In this document: positions 1 to 9,191 of the stretch, in pieces
How the letters are laid out: every line of letters starts with the position of its first letter
Position numbering within the stretch: position 1 is the stretch's first letter
NCBI RefSeq assembly: GCF_000736415.1
Contig: NZ_CP009043.1
Coordinates: 434,001 to 498,000, forward strand
Reading direction: 5' to 3'
DNA: 64,000 nt
Origin: Campylobacter iguaniorum
GTDB taxonomy: Bacteria > Campylobacterota > Campylobacteria > Campylobacterales > Campylobacteraceae
Program-made: the position numbers and the translations under genes
The notes under the pieces: generated by a model
The model's input: the letters and a program-made list of their open reading frames with translations, nothing else
Databases searched by the model: none
Told to the model about the DNA's origin: nothing

Positions 1-684
1 GAGTTCACAAAAGAAGCTAACGATGTAGATGACGGTGGATTTGCTCAAGCTGGTCTTGGTTTGAAATACAAAGTTACAGACAACTTCGCTCTTAAAGCAG
101 AGGCTAGAGATCTACTTGATTGGAATCAAGGTGATAGCACATTCCTTTACTCTTTAGGTTTTGCAGTATCATTTGGCGAGGCTGTAAAAGCAGCTCCAGC
201 AGCAGTTGTTGCTCCAGTAGCTCCAGCTAAAACTGAAGTAAAACCAGCTATTGGCGATGAAGATAAAGACGGCGTATTTGACAATGTAGATAGATGCCCT
301 GGCACTCCTGCTGGAGTAGTTGTCGATGAATATGGTTGCGAAAAAGTTATCCGTCTAAATTTAACTGCAAACTTTGCATTTGATAGCGCAAAAGTTACTC
401 CAGAGTACGAAGCAAAAATCAAAGAAGTTGCAGATGTTATGGTTAAAAACCCAGAGTACAGAGTTATCTTAGAGGGTCACACTGATAGCACTGGTCCAGA
501 TGCTTACAACCAAAAACTATCTGTAAAAAGAGCAGACGCTGTTGCAGCAGTCTTAGAAAAAATGGGCGTATCTAAAGGCAAAATCACAACTGAGGGCTTT
601 GGTGAGGCTAAACCAATCGCATCAAACGCTACTAAAGAAGGTAGAGCTGAAAACCGCCGCGTTGAAGCTAAATTTAGAAAATAA
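1..684 (+). CDS. cadF: CadF-like OmpA-family outer membrane adhesin (5' partial)
   Basis: The reading frame is open from the first base of the window, so the N-terminal signal peptide and most of the 8-strand OmpA barrel lie outside. What is visible is the last barrel strands, an Ala/Pro-rich linker, a calcium-binding TSP3-like loop (DEDKDGVFDNVDRCPGTP) and a complete C-terminal OmpA peptidoglycan-binding domain with LEGHTDSTG, NQKLSVKRA and the closing NRRVEAKF. The family anchors the outer membrane to peptidoglycan; CadF of C. jejuni also binds fibronectin, which is only inferred here. An internal TTG at 61 is not a plausible start because the protein homology continues upstream. MscS follows 5 bp downstream. 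Confidence 0.85.
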   Translation, partial: EFTKEANDVDDGGFAQAGLGLKYKVTDNFALKAEARDLLDWNQGDSTFLYSLGFAVSFGEAVKAAPAAVVAPVAPAKTEVKPAIGDEDKDGVFDNVDRCPGTPAGVVVDEYGCEKVIRLNLTANFAFDSAKVTPEYEAKIKEVADVMVKNPEYRVILEGHTDSTGPDAYNQKLSVKRADAVAAVLEKMGVSKGKITTEGFGEAKPIASNATKEGRAENRRVEAKFRK

Positions 685-689
685 TCTTT

Positions 690-1523
690 ATGGAATTCCT
701 ACAAAATATTGATTATATGAGTATACTTGCCCTTGTTGGTAAGTATACTATGAAATTTATAGTATCTCTACTTATATTTTTCATCGGTAAGTGGGTGATA
801 TCAAAACTCGCTTTTGTCTTAGAAAAAATCATTCATAAAACAAAAATTGACGCTATGCTTGGCAACTTTTTGCTAAATGTAGTAAAAACTATGCTATTTA
901 TCTTTGTTATACTTGCAGCATTATCAAATTTGGGTATCGAAACTACATCTTTTGTTGCGGTTTTAGGTGCTGTAGGTCTAGCTATTGGTATGGCGTTTAA
1001 AGATACTTTTAACAACATAGGCGCTGGAGTTTTGATCATCTTTTTTAAGCCATTTAAGCTTGGCGATGCTATTGATGTTGGTGGCACTTTGGGTTCTGTT
1101 AGGGAGCTAAATTTATTTACGACTTACCTTACTACTGGCGATAATAGAACTATCATTATCCCAAACTCGCAAGTCATCTCATCAAAAATCATAAACTATT
1201 CGCTCAACCCTACTAGAAGAGTAGATTTAGTTTTTTCTATTGATTATAAAGACGACTTGAAACTAGCTAGAAATCTGATACTAGAAATCGCATCTAAAAA
1301 AGATATTATCCTAAATGAACCAGCGCCATTCGTTGGTGTTTCGACCCTTGGGGATAATAGCGTAGATTTGGCAGCTAGATTTTGGACTAGAAACGAAAAT
1401 TACTGGAATGTCTATCATCAAATGCTAGAAGAGGTTAAAGAGGCTTTTGATAAAAACGGTATTTCCATACCATTCCCTCAAGTTGTAAATCATCATATTT
1501 ACGATCCTAAAGATAGGGATTAA
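690..1523 (+). CDS. mscS: MscS-family small mechanosensitive channel
   Basis: The 277-residue protein has three hydrophobic segments in the first ~120 residues, then a cytoplasmic beta/alpha-beta vestibule, the usual size for the short MscS class. The pore-lining third helix is recognisable from the Gly/Ala-packed stretch VAVLGAVGLAIGMAFKDT and the following conserved NIGAGVLIIFFKPFKLGD. It would sit in the inner membrane and release solutes on hypo-osmotic shock. It starts 5 bp after the CadF-like gene and ends 2 bp before the HAD gene, so the three are probably co-transcribed. Family assignment is firm; the exact paralogue is not. Confidence 0.9.
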   Translation: MEFLQNIDYMSILALVGKYTMKFIVSLLIFFIGKWVISKLAFVLEKIIHKTKIDAMLGNFLLNVVKTMLFIFVILAALSNLGIETTSFVAVLGAVGLAIGMAFKDTFNNIGAGVLIIFFKPFKLGDAIDVGGTLGSVRELNLFTTYLTTGDNRTIIIPNSQVISSKIINYSLNPTRRVDLVFSIDYKDDLKLARNLILEIASKKDIILNEPAPFVGVSTLGDNSVDLAARFWTRNENYWNVYHQMLEEVKEAFDKNGISIPFPQVVNHHIYDPKDRD

Positions 1524-1525
1524 AT

Positions 1526-2170
1526 TTGTCAACCATACTTTTTGATTTGGATGGGACTTTGATCGATTCGACAAGTTCCATTCTACATGGCTTCCATACT
1601 GCTTTTGATAAATTCAGCTTTCCAAACCCAACAGACGAGCAAATTTGCTCACTCATCGGACATCCGCTTGATTATATGTTTGCAAATCTTGGCGTAAGAA
1701 ATGAGCTTGTTTGGGATTTTGTTGCTGCGTACAAAGAGGCTTATAGACAAAAATACCTTGATGAAACCAAGCTTTTAGATGGCGCATTTGAGGCTGTAGC
1801 TATGGCTAGTGAGTTCGCTGATCTTGGTGTCGTGACTACTAAGACTTCTAAATACTCAGTCTATTTGCTCGAACATCTTAATATAGCAAAGTATTTTAAA
1901 ACCATAATAGGCAAAGATGACGTAACAAACCCAAAGCCAGATCCTGAGCCTATTTTAAAAGCTCTCAAAAGGCTTAATAAACCTGCAATAAATGCTTTTA
2001 TGGTAGGAGATACTCCTATGGACGCAAACTCCGCAAAAGCCGCTGGCATCGTAAGCATAGGCGTAACTTGTGGATATGAAAACAGCGACACATTAAAATC
2101 TTGCTGTGATTTTGTCTGCCAAAACGCGAAAGAAGCTGTCGATCATATAAAAAGTAGATTAAATTTATAA
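1526..2170 (+). CDS. HAD-superfamily phosphatase, phosphoglycolate phosphatase-like
   Basis: All four HAD motifs are present in a 214-residue protein: motif I DLDGTLIDS (~residues 7-15, nucleophile and acid/base Asp), motif II around VVTTKTS, motif III Lys in NPKPDP, and motif IV VGDTPMDANSAKAAG. An alpha-helical C1 cap lies between motifs I and II, as in Gph/PGMB-type enzymes. The start codon is TTG, two bases after the MscS stop. Substrate cannot be told from sequence; phosphoglycolate or another small phosphate ester is the usual family assignment. Confidence 0.85.
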   Translation: MSTILFDLDGTLIDSTSSILHGFHTAFDKFSFPNPTDEQICSLIGHPLDYMFANLGVRNELVWDFVAAYKEAYRQKYLDETKLLDGAFEAVAMASEFADLGVVTTKTSKYSVYLLEHLNIAKYFKTIIGKDDVTNPKPDPEPILKALKRLNKPAINAFMVGDTPMDANSAKAAGIVSIGVTCGYENSDTLKSCCDFVCQNAKEAVDHIKSRLNL

Positions 2171-2193
2171 AATTACATTATAAATTTATATCT

Positions 2194-2239
2194 TGTAACT
2201 CTACTATTTTCTTATGTGTAACTATCTGTAACGTATAAT
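2194..2239 (+). promoter_or_regulatory. nifJ promoter region with TGTAAC direct repeats
   Basis: TATAAT at 2234-2239 is a good -10 box. Upstream are three TGTAAC hexamers at 2194, 2217 and 2227; the last two are exactly 10 bp apart and occupy the -35 zone. This resembles a tandem response-regulator site. The promoter and the regulator are inferred. Confidence 0.45.
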
Positions 2240-2335
2240 AATAAAAGATGTGTTAAATTGTAATAAGATAAAAACTTTAAGCAATAAATTTGTAGAATTA
2301 TAAAATATAAATGATATATCCAAGAAAGGAAACCG

Positions 2336-5300
2336 ATGAGTAAAATTATGAAAACAATGGATGGCAACGAAGCTGCTGCGTATGCAGCATACGCTTTTAC
2401 CGAAGTTGCTGGGATTTATCCTATTACACCAAGTTCTCCTATGGCTGACTATACAGATATTTGGGCAAGTCAAGGCAAAAAGAACATATTTGGTATGCCA
2501 GTTAAGGTTGTAGAAATGCAAAGTGAGGCTGGAGCAGCCGGAACTGTTCATGGTAGCTTACAAGCTGGAGCACTTACTACTACTTATACAGCAGCTCAAG
2601 GTTTGTTACTAAAAGTTCCAAATATGTATAAGATAGCTGGTCAAATGCTACCAGGCGTAATCCACGTAGCAGCAAGATCACTAGCAGCCCAAGCTCTTTC
2701 TATATTTGGCGATCATCAAGACGTATATGCATGTAGACAAACTGGATTTGCGATGCTTGCGACTGGTTCAGTTCAAGAAGTTATGGATCTAGCTGGCGTA
2801 GCTCACCTTGCAGCTATAAAAGGTCGCGTTCCTTTTATGCACTTTTTTGACGGATTTAGGACAAGCCACGAAATCCAAAAAGTAGAGCTTATGGACTACA
2901 GTGTATTTGATAGACTTGTAGACAAAGAAGCTATCCAAAAATTCCGCGATGAAAGCATAAATCCAGAAAGCCCAAAAACTCGCGGAACTGCTCAAAACGA
3001 TGACATATACTTCCAAACAAGAGAATTAAGCAACAAATTTTACGACGCACTTCCTGATATCGTAGCTGATTATATGAGCGAAATCTCAAAGGTAACTGGT
3101 CGTGAGTATAAACCATTTGTTTATTATGGTGACAAGGACGCTGAGCGTGTCATCATCGCTATGGGTTCTGCTACACAGGCTATTGAAGAAGTGGTTGATT
3201 ATCTAAACTCAAAAGGCGAAAAAGTAGGACTTGTCAAAGTACATCTCTATAGACCATTTAGTCTAAAATACTTCTTTGATGTCATTCCAAACACAGTGAA
3301 AAAAATCGCAGTCTTAGATAGAACAAAAGAGCCAGGTGGGCTTGGTGAGCCACTTTATCTTGATATAAAAGCAGCTTATTATGGCACTCCAAATGCTCCA
3401 GTTATCGTAGGCGGTAGATATGGTCTAAGCTCAAAAGACGTAGATCCAGCTCAAATGATAGCAGTATATGAAAACCTAAAACAAAATGAGCCAAAAAATA
3501 ACTTCACAGTCGGTATCGTCGATGATGTTACAAATTTATCCCTGGAAGTTGGAAGCAAAATTTCACTTAGCGATAAAGACTGCATAGAGTGCTTATTTTA
3601 CGGACTTGGCGCAGACGGAACAGTCGGAGCCAACAAAAACTCTATCAAAATCATCGGAGATAAAACAGATCTTTACGCTCAAGCTTATTTTGCTTATGAT
3701 AGCAAAAAATCAGGCGGCTACACTAGAAGCCATTTAAGATTTGGCAAAAAGCCTATCCGTTCTACTTATCTTGTTTCAAACCCTCATTTTGTGGCTTGTT
3801 CGGTCGCAGCTTATCTTGATATTTATGATGTTGTTGATGGTCTTAGAGACGGCGGAACATTTCTTCTAAACTCTATTTGGGACGCTGATGAAACCATAAA
3901 AAGAATGCCAAATAAAGTCAAACGTCTTCTAGCACAAAAAAATGCAAATTTCTATATCTTAAATGCTACAAAACTAGCTTATGAAATAGGTCTTGGAAAC
4001 CGCACAAATACAATTATGCAATCAGCATTTTTCAAACTAGCAAAAATAATTGACTTTAGCGACGCTCAAAAATATATGAAAGAGTACGCTTACAAAACAT
4101 ACTCTAAAAAGGGCGATAAAATCGTAGAGATGAACTATCAAGCCATAGATCAAGGCGCTGATAGACTAGTCAAAATCGAAGTAGATCCAAGCTGGGTAAA
4201 TTTAAAAGATGAAGCAAAAGAAGTAGAAAACAAATATGTCGGTAGCGAATTTGTAGAAAAAATAGTCAAACCAATGAACGCAGCGCGTGGTGATAGCCTG
4301 CCAGTTTCAGCGTTTGTAGGTCATGAAGACGGTGGATTTGAAGCTGGAACTACTCAGTATGAAAAACGTGGCGTAGGCGTAATGGTACCAAAATGGATAG
4401 AGGCAAACTGTATCCAATGTAACCAATGTGCATTCGTCTGTCCTCACGCAGTTATCCGCCCATTCTTAGTAGATGAAGAGGAGGCTAATAAAGCTCCAAA
4501 AGGCGTTCAAGAGCATCTTATAGAGGCAAAAGGCAAAGAAGCCAAAGGATTTAAATACAAAATCCAAGTAAGCCCACTTGATTGTACTGGTTGTGAGCTT
4601 TGCGCGCAAAACTGCCCAAGCAAAGAAAAATCACTTGTCATGGTTCCACTTGGCGAAGAGCTAGACAAAGGTGAGCAAGAAAACGCTGATTATCTATTTA
4701 AAAATGTCAAATACAAAGATGATTTAATGAGTAAAGATAGCGTAAAAGGCGCGATGTTCGCTCAGCCATTATTTGAGTTCCACGGCGCTTGTCCAGGATG
4801 TGGTGAGACTCCATATATCACGCTAGTTACAAGACTATTTGGCGAAAATATGATGGTAGCAAACGCAACTGGTTGTAGCTCTATCTATGGTGGTTCAGCT
4901 CCGTCTATGCCATATCGTAAGTCAAACAAAAACGGTCACGGCGTGGCTTGGGCAAACTCACTTTTTGAAGACAATGCAGAGTTTGGTCTTGGTATGGAAG
5001 TAGCAGTCGAGACTATCCGTCACCGCATAGAAAACATCATGCTTGATACAATCGAGCAAGTTCCAAATGCTCTAAGCGCACTTTACAAAGACTGGATAGA
5101 GTTTAAAAATAGTATAGAAAAAACATCTCAAATCAGAGATATTTTAGTCCCACAACTTGAAGCAAATTTAGACGCTCCAGGAGTTAAAGACTTGCTTGGT
5201 CTTAAACAATACATAGCCAAAAAATCACAATGGATCATCGGTGGCGATGGTTGGGCTTATGATATTGGTTATGGCGGCTTAGATCACGTCTTAGCAAGTG

Positions 5301-5893
5301 GTGAAAACGTAAATGTTTTGGTTTTGGATACTGAAGTTTATTCAAACACAGGCGGTCAAAGTAGCAAATCAAGCCGTGCAGGCTCTGTAGCGCAGTTTAC
5401 AGCTAGTGGTAAATCAGTTCAGAAAAAAGATTTAGGTCAGATCGCTATGACTTATGGTAACATATTTGTAGCTCAAATCAACTCAAACGCAAGCCAAGCA
5501 AACGTGGTAAAAGCCATAGCAGCTGCACAGGCGTATGATGGCCCAAGCCTTGTTATAGCTTACTCTCCATGTATCGCTCATGGTATCAAAGGTGGTCTTG
5601 CGCTCTCAGGCGACCAAGCTGAGCTAGCTACAAAATGTGGTTACTGGCCAACTTACATCTATGATCCACGTTTAGTAAAAGAGGGTAAAAACCCACTGAA
5701 AATCACTTCAAAAGATCCAGAATGGGACAGATACGAAGAGTTCTTGCTAAACGAAGTTCGCTACAATTCACTTAAAAAGCTAAATCCAGCCCACGCAGCT
5801 GAGCTTTACGCACAAAACAAAGCAGATTCTATGAGAAGATTCCGCCAGTTAAAACGTTTCGCAAATGCTGATTTTAGCGACGAATTAGAATAA
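2336..5893 (+). CDS. nifJ: pyruvate:ferredoxin/flavodoxin oxidoreductase
   Basis: The 1185-residue single-chain enzyme oxidatively decarboxylates pyruvate to acetyl-CoA and passes electrons to flavodoxin or ferredoxin; it replaces pyruvate dehydrogenase in these microaerophiles. Domain order follows the homodimeric type: N-terminal pyrimidine-binding domain (YPITPSSPMAD near residue 25), transketolase C-like domain, a ferredoxin insert with two 4Fe-4S motifs (CIQCNQC at ~692 and CTGCELC at ~749), then the TPP domain with GACPGCGETPY and the Mg/TPP motif GDGWAYDIGYGG. A strong AAGGAAA ribosome site precedes the ATG. It is preceded by a 165-bp promoter region and followed by a hairpin, so it is likely monocistronic. 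Confidence 0.97.
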   Translation: MSKIMKTMDGNEAAAYAAYAFTEVAGIYPITPSSPMADYTDIWASQGKKNIFGMPVKVVEMQSEAGAAGTVHGSLQAGALTTTYTAAQGLLLKVPNMYKIAGQMLPGVIHVAARSLAAQALSIFGDHQDVYACRQTGFAMLATGSVQEVMDLAGVAHLAAIKGRVPFMHFFDGFRTSHEIQKVELMDYSVFDRLVDKEAIQKFRDESINPESPKTRGTAQNDDIYFQTRELSNKFYDALPDIVADYMSEISKVTGREYKPFVYYGDKDAERVIIAMGSATQAIEEVVDYLNSKGEKVGLVKVHLYRPFSLKYFFDVIPNTVKKIAVLDRTKEPGGLGEPLYLDIKAAYYGTPNAPVIVGGRYGLSSKDVDPAQMIAVYENLKQNEPKNNFTVGIVDDVTNLSLEVGSKISLSDKDCIECLFYGLGADGTVGANKNSIKIIGDKTDLYAQAYFAYDSKKSGGYTRSHLRFGKKPIRSTYLVSNPHFVACSVAAYLDIYDVVDGLRDGGTFLLNSIWDADETIKRMPNKVKRLLAQKNANFYILNATKLAYEIGLGNRTNTIMQSAFFKLAKIIDFSDAQKYMKEYAYKTYSKKGDKIVEMNYQAIDQGADRLVKIEVDPSWVNLKDEAKEVENKYVGSEFVEKIVKPMNAARGDSLPVSAFVGHEDGGFEAGTTQYEKRGVGVMVPKWIEANCIQCNQCAFVCPHAVIRPFLVDEEEANKAPKGVQEHLIEAKGKEAKGFKYKIQVSPLDCTGCELCAQNCPSKEKSLVMVPLGEELDKGEQENADYLFKNVKYKDDLMSKDSVKGAMFAQPLFEFHGACPGCGETPYITLVTRLFGENMMVANATGCSSIYGGSAPSMPYRKSNKNGHGVAWANSLFEDNAEFGLGMEVAVETIRHRIENIMLDTIEQVPNALSALYKDWIEFKNSIEKTSQIRDILVPQLEANLDAPGVKDLLGLKQYIAKKSQWIIGGDGWAYDIGYGGLDHVLASGENVNVLVLDTEVYSNTGGQSSKSSRAGSVAQFTASGKSVQKKDLGQIAMTYGNIFVAQINSNASQANVVKAIAAAQAYDGPSLVIAYSPCIAHGIKGGLALSGDQAELATKCGYWPTYIYDPRLVKEGKNPLKITSKDPEWDRYEEFLLNEVRYNSLKKLNPAHAAELYAQNKADSMRRFRQLKRFANADFSDELE

Positions 5894-5898
5894 TCTTA

Positions 5899-5919
5899 AA
5901 GGCTTCCTTGTGAAGCCTT
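5899..5919 (+). terminator. terminator-like hairpin after nifJ
   Basis: Stem AAGGCTTC / GAAGCCTT (5899-5906 with 5912-5919), loop CTTGT, followed by CCCCGCTTTTC. The T-run is short, so termination efficiency is uncertain. Confidence 0.6.
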
Positions 5920-5989
5920 CCCCGCTTTTCATTAAAACTTCACAAATTTCTACCGATTTAACTAATATAAATATTTTAAAAGAGATTAT

Positions 5990-6643
5990 ATGGATAATGC
6001 ATTTATCATTGAAGAGAGCTTAGATGATAACTCACTAGAAAAAACCGATTTTCAAACAGCCATTTACAAGGGCAAATTTGATGAGTATATCATAAAAGCA
6101 TCGCAGCATATCAATGGATTTTTTGTCATCACTGACACCATAAAAGACAGAGATAGTTCAGATCTCATAGGCCCAGCGGTCAAAACGTTGGTATTTAGCG
6201 ACTGCACCAAGAGTTTTGATGAGATTAAGTCTGAAAATATGGTAAATTTGACAACCAAACCAAATTTGCAAAAAGAACTAGCACAAGATGAGCCAAATTT
6301 AGATGATAAATTTGAGTTTGGCAAAAAGGTAAATTTAAGCATCGCGCACGTAAATGATATCGAAATCTTGATTCACGGTTTTGATGAGACAAACGATAGC
6401 TTTGTTTTTGACCCAAATTTATTTCCGCAAGATACTATATACAAATATAGCATTTCTAAAAATGAGTTTAAAGCAAGTATGCAAATGGACGCTAGTTTGC
6501 AAGTCGCAAGAGAGTTTATTGATACATTTTGTATCAAAACAAGCTCACCAGAGCAAAAAAGCGTTACAGTTATCATCAACGGCGTTTATATGTATGAGAT
6601 ATTTTTGGGTAGCATTGACAAAAATAGCCCCAAAGAGTTATAA
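5990..6643 (+). CDS. uncharacterised acidic protein, 217 aa
   Basis: I do not recognise this protein. It has no signal peptide or membrane segment and is rich in Asp/Glu, Asn and Ser, with alternating strand/helix-like segments such as GFFVITDTI and KSVTVIINGVYMYEI, suggesting a soluble cytoplasmic protein. Codon use resembles its neighbours. It is followed 24 bp downstream by another unknown gene and then a lipoprotein gene on the same strand, so the three may be an operon separate from nifJ. Function unknown. Confidence 0.7.
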   Translation: MDNAFIIEESLDDNSLEKTDFQTAIYKGKFDEYIIKASQHINGFFVITDTIKDRDSSDLIGPAVKTLVFSDCTKSFDEIKSENMVNLTTKPNLQKELAQDEPNLDDKFEFGKKVNLSIAHVNDIEILIHGFDETNDSFVFDPNLFPQDTIYKYSISKNEFKASMQMDASLQVAREFIDTFCIKTSSPEQKSVTVIINGVYMYEIFLGSIDKNSPKEL

Positions 6644-6667
6644 TAAATCAAATTTAAAGGATAAACT

Positions 6668-7261
6668 ATGCAAGTAAATAGTTCAAGTAGCAGTCCATTT
6701 AGCTTTCTTAGCATAAAACCAGATTCACAGGAGAATATAGCCAAGATCAAAGAAGGAGCATCAAAACTAGATGCGAAGTCTATCTCTCAAGGCTATTTTA
6801 TGGATTTTCAGATAAACGCCACAGATACAACCTCAAAAAACGTAACCGTGCAAATGGGGCTTATGAGCTTTAGTATGCCAGAGCCTTTTTCCCCTAGTAG
6901 TAGCGGAAGCGACCTTTTATCTTTGATATCGCCAAGCGATTTAGCGAGCACTGGCTACACTGGCAAGCCACTAAATTCACTAAGCAAAGATGAAGCCTCT
7001 GCATTAGTTAGCGACAGCGGGTATTTTGGAGTGGATAACACTGCTAATCGTATAGCTGACTTTGTCATCGCCGCTGCTGGAGATGATCTTGGCAAGCTCC
7101 AATCAGGCTTAGAGGGTGTCAAAAACGGCTTCGCACAAGCTGAGAAGCTATGGGGCGGAAAGCTTCCAGATATTTCATATCAGACCATAGATAAGACTCT
7201 TGCTTCACTAAATGACAGAATCGCTAGTCTTGGAGGAAATCTCATAAATGTTCAAGCATAG
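6668..7261 (+). CDS. conserved protein of unknown function with GYFGVDNTANRI / WGGKLPDIS signature
   Basis: This 197-residue protein has a Ser-rich N-terminal ~100 residues and a compact C-terminal half containing SGYFGVDNTANRIADFV, then GFAQAEKLWGGKLPDISYQT. I recall this kind of C-terminal signature from several uncharacterised epsilonproteobacterial proteins, sometimes with uninformative automatic names; no activity is established. No signal peptide or membrane segment is visible. It starts behind an AAAGGA site and overlaps the next gene by 14 bp, so translation of the two is probably coupled. Confidence 0.7.
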   Translation: MQVNSSSSSPFSFLSIKPDSQENIAKIKEGASKLDAKSISQGYFMDFQINATDTTSKNVTVQMGLMSFSMPEPFSPSSSGSDLLSLISPSDLASTGYTGKPLNSLSKDEASALVSDSGYFGVDNTANRIADFVIAAAGDDLGKLQSGLEGVKNGFAQAEKLWGGKLPDISYQTIDKTLASLNDRIASLGGNLINVQA

Positions 7262-7667
7262 TTTTTTGCTTTTAGTAGCATTTATTTTTGCTGGTTGTTC
7301 GCTTTTTGAAAGAGCCCCACAACCAGCCAAAAGCAAACCAGCACTCGCAAAGCCAGCCCCAAAATACATCAAAGGAACTATCCAAAAAGTCTCCAGAGAT
7401 ACAAATGGCTTCAAATATGAGATAAAAGGCACCGACTTATCAAATTTCAAGCTCAAATGGGCTGTTGGTGTATCTGACCAAAGTGATCTTAAAGTCGGCG
7501 ATCTAGTTTACGGCGAGCTTAGCGGGGCTAAATTTACCTACATAGCTCTCATTATCCAAAACTACGCAAGCCCAGAAAAGCACGCCTACACGCCGCCAAC
7601 CCACAAAAGAGATAAAAGCAAAAAAGTCAAGATAGCCTTGCCACAAGAAGAAAAACTAAATTTCTAA
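7248..7667 (+). CDS. small lipoprotein, 139 aa
   Basis: A hydrophobic N-terminus ends in a lipobox (FAGC, lipidated Cys at residue 16), so the protein should be processed by Lgt/LspA and anchored in a membrane. A Pro/Lys/Ala-rich tether follows, then a small beta-rich domain (residues ~45-105) and a basic tail. The start lies within the 3' end of the previous gene behind GGAGG, a site that decides the ATG. No known family was recognised. A long hairpin follows at 7741. Confidence 0.75.
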   Translation: MFKHSFLLLVAFIFAGCSLFERAPQPAKSKPALAKPAPKYIKGTIQKVSRDTNGFKYEIKGTDLSNFKLKWAVGVSDQSDLKVGDLVYGELSGAKFTYIALIIQNYASPEKHAYTPPTHKRDKSKKVKIALPQEEKLNF

Positions 7668-7740
7668 GATTACCGAGCATTTACCAGCTTCTTGTATAAT
7701 TCCACTAACAATTAAATTTTTAACTCCTTTCTAAATGGCA

Positions 7741-7769
7741 TCTCTTCTAGCCCAATTTGCTAGAAGAGA
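7741..7769. terminator. 11-bp-stem hairpin between lipoprotein gene and porin 1
   Basis: Perfect inverted repeat TCTCTTCTAGC / GCTAGAAGAGA (7741-7751 with 7759-7769), loop CCAATTT. No T-run follows, so it may be a Rho-assisted terminator of the upstream genes or a regulatory palindrome upstream of the porin. Confidence 0.45.
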
Positions 7770-7773
7770 ATGT

Positions 7774-7837
7774 TTGTTACCTTTGGTAAACAGTTGGTAA
7801 CAAAATCATACAAATTTATCATCTTTTAAGTTAAAAT
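7774..7837 (+). promoter_or_regulatory. porin 1 promoter with 31-nt conserved element
   Basis: The 31-nt element at 7774-7804 begins TTGTTAC and ends GGTAACAAA. It holds an inverted pair (TTGTTACC ... GGTAACAA) plus an internal GGTAAACA placed 11 bp before the last half-site. A probable -10 (TAAAAT) lies at 7832-7837. The same arrangement precedes porin 2 at nearly identical distance, which supports function; the regulator is unknown. Confidence 0.6.
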
Positions 7838-7879
7838 CAACTATCATTTCTGACAACAATTTTCAATAAGGAGAAAGAA

Positions 7880-9097
7880 ATGAAATTAGTTAAAATGAGT
7901 TTAGCTGCTATCGTAGCTGCTGGTGCTTTGACAAGTGTTGCAAGTGCAACTCCACTTGAAGAAGCTATAAAAAACGTAGATGTAAGCGGATTTGCTAGAT
8001 ATAGATATGATAGCAAAACAACTAAAGCTGCTTTAAACGACGAAACTGTTGATAAATCAGAAGCAAGCCATAGATTTACATCTTATGTAGATTTCAAAGC
8101 TGCATTAGATGACAACTTCTATGGTATCTTAGGTCTAAGATATGATAGTAAAGATATATCTGGTAGTTCTGAAGGTCAAACAAATGTTGGTGTATACGAT
8201 GAAGGCACTGAAGATTTCGGTCAAACATTCAACGTTCGTCAATTCTTACTAGGCTATAAAGCTGGTAATACAACTATCCAAGCTGGTCGCCAAGTAGTAG
8301 GTACATTCTTCACTGATGATATGGTAGGTACTGGTCTTAAAGTACTAAATAGCGATATCACTGGTCTTACTCTAGCTGCAGTTGCTTTCGATGATTTGCA
8401 AAATGATCCAGATATTGGTTCAAAAGACTTAGGTACTTATAATCATAACCTTTATGGTGTAGCAGCTATCGGCTCTTATGATCCAGTTAGTTTCCAAGTA
8501 TGGTATGCTGTGCTTTCTGATGTGACTGATCTATACGCAGTAGAGCTTGCAGCGAACTTCGATGTGACAAGCGATCTTAGCCTTGGTCTTAAAGGTCAAT
8601 ACGGCGGTTCAAGCATAGATAGCGCTTTCACAAAAGTAGCTAAAGCTGAAGCTGTTGATGCTGATGATGCAGATTTTTGGGCTATCGAGGCTTCTGCTGA
8701 GGGATTTGGTGTTGATTTCAGTGCTGGTTATATAGATTTCTCAGCTGATAAAGACAAAACTTCTGTTATATCTTATGAAGATGCTGGTAGCTTTATCAAA
8801 CCAGGTGAAGACTTACTAGACTATACACTATTTAATGGTGAAAACAAATACTGGTTCGTAACTGCTGGATACTCTTTCTTAGAAAAATTCAGAGTAGGTG
8901 TTGATTATATAAGTGGTAAAAATAAAACTCGTAATGGTGTAGTTGATAGTGAAGTTGAAGCAAGTGAGATTGTTTATAGAGCAAGTTATGACTACAGTAA
9001 AAAACTTAACTTCCAAGCTTGGTATTCAAGCATTGATCGCGATAGCAATAAAAACGACGTCGATCACTTCAGATTCCAAGCTAAATACTCATTCTAA
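7880..9097 (+). CDS. porA: major outer membrane protein porin (copy 1)
   Basis: The 405-residue protein belongs to the Campylobacter MOMP family, trimeric 18-strand general porins that make up most of the outer membrane. It has a ~23-residue signal peptide ending SVASA, then the mature N-terminus TPLEEAIKNVDVSGFARYRY, alternating amphipathic strands, and a C-terminal strand ending in Phe (FQAKYSF), the Bam recognition signature. The ATG follows an AAGGAG site. Differences from porin 2 are concentrated in presumed surface loops; barrel stretches such as GNTTIQAGRQVVGTFFTDDM are nearly the same. An independent terminator follows. Confidence 0.95.
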   Translation: MKLVKMSLAAIVAAGALTSVASATPLEEAIKNVDVSGFARYRYDSKTTKAALNDETVDKSEASHRFTSYVDFKAALDDNFYGILGLRYDSKDISGSSEGQTNVGVYDEGTEDFGQTFNVRQFLLGYKAGNTTIQAGRQVVGTFFTDDMVGTGLKVLNSDITGLTLAAVAFDDLQNDPDIGSKDLGTYNHNLYGVAAIGSYDPVSFQVWYAVLSDVTDLYAVELAANFDVTSDLSLGLKGQYGGSSIDSAFTKVAKAEAVDADDADFWAIEASAEGFGVDFSAGYIDFSADKDKTSVISYEDAGSFIKPGEDLLDYTLFNGENKYWFVTAGYSFLEKFRVGVDYISGKNKTRNGVVDSEVEASEIVYRASYDYSKKLNFQAWYSSIDRDSNKNDVDHFRFQAKYSF

Positions 9098-9120
9098 TCT
9101 ATCTTGATAGATTAATTCAT

Positions 9121-9140
9121 AGAGCCGATTTTTCGGCTCT
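9121..9140 (+). terminator. porin 1 terminator
   Basis: Perfect 8-bp stem AGAGCCGA / TCGGCTCT with a TTTT loop, followed by a pyrimidine-rich stretch. The stem shares its sequence with the terminator after porin 2. Confidence 0.8.
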
Positions 9141-9191
9141 CTCTTCTACAATTTTTTATCTTATTTCATTTACTTTTATTTCTATACTATT

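Noticed and set aside
7774-7804. BirA biotin operator upstream of porin 1
   Set aside because: The TTGTTACC...GGTAACAA spacing is superficially BirA-like, but it is imperfect at porin 2, contains a third half-site, and the bio operon lacks it.
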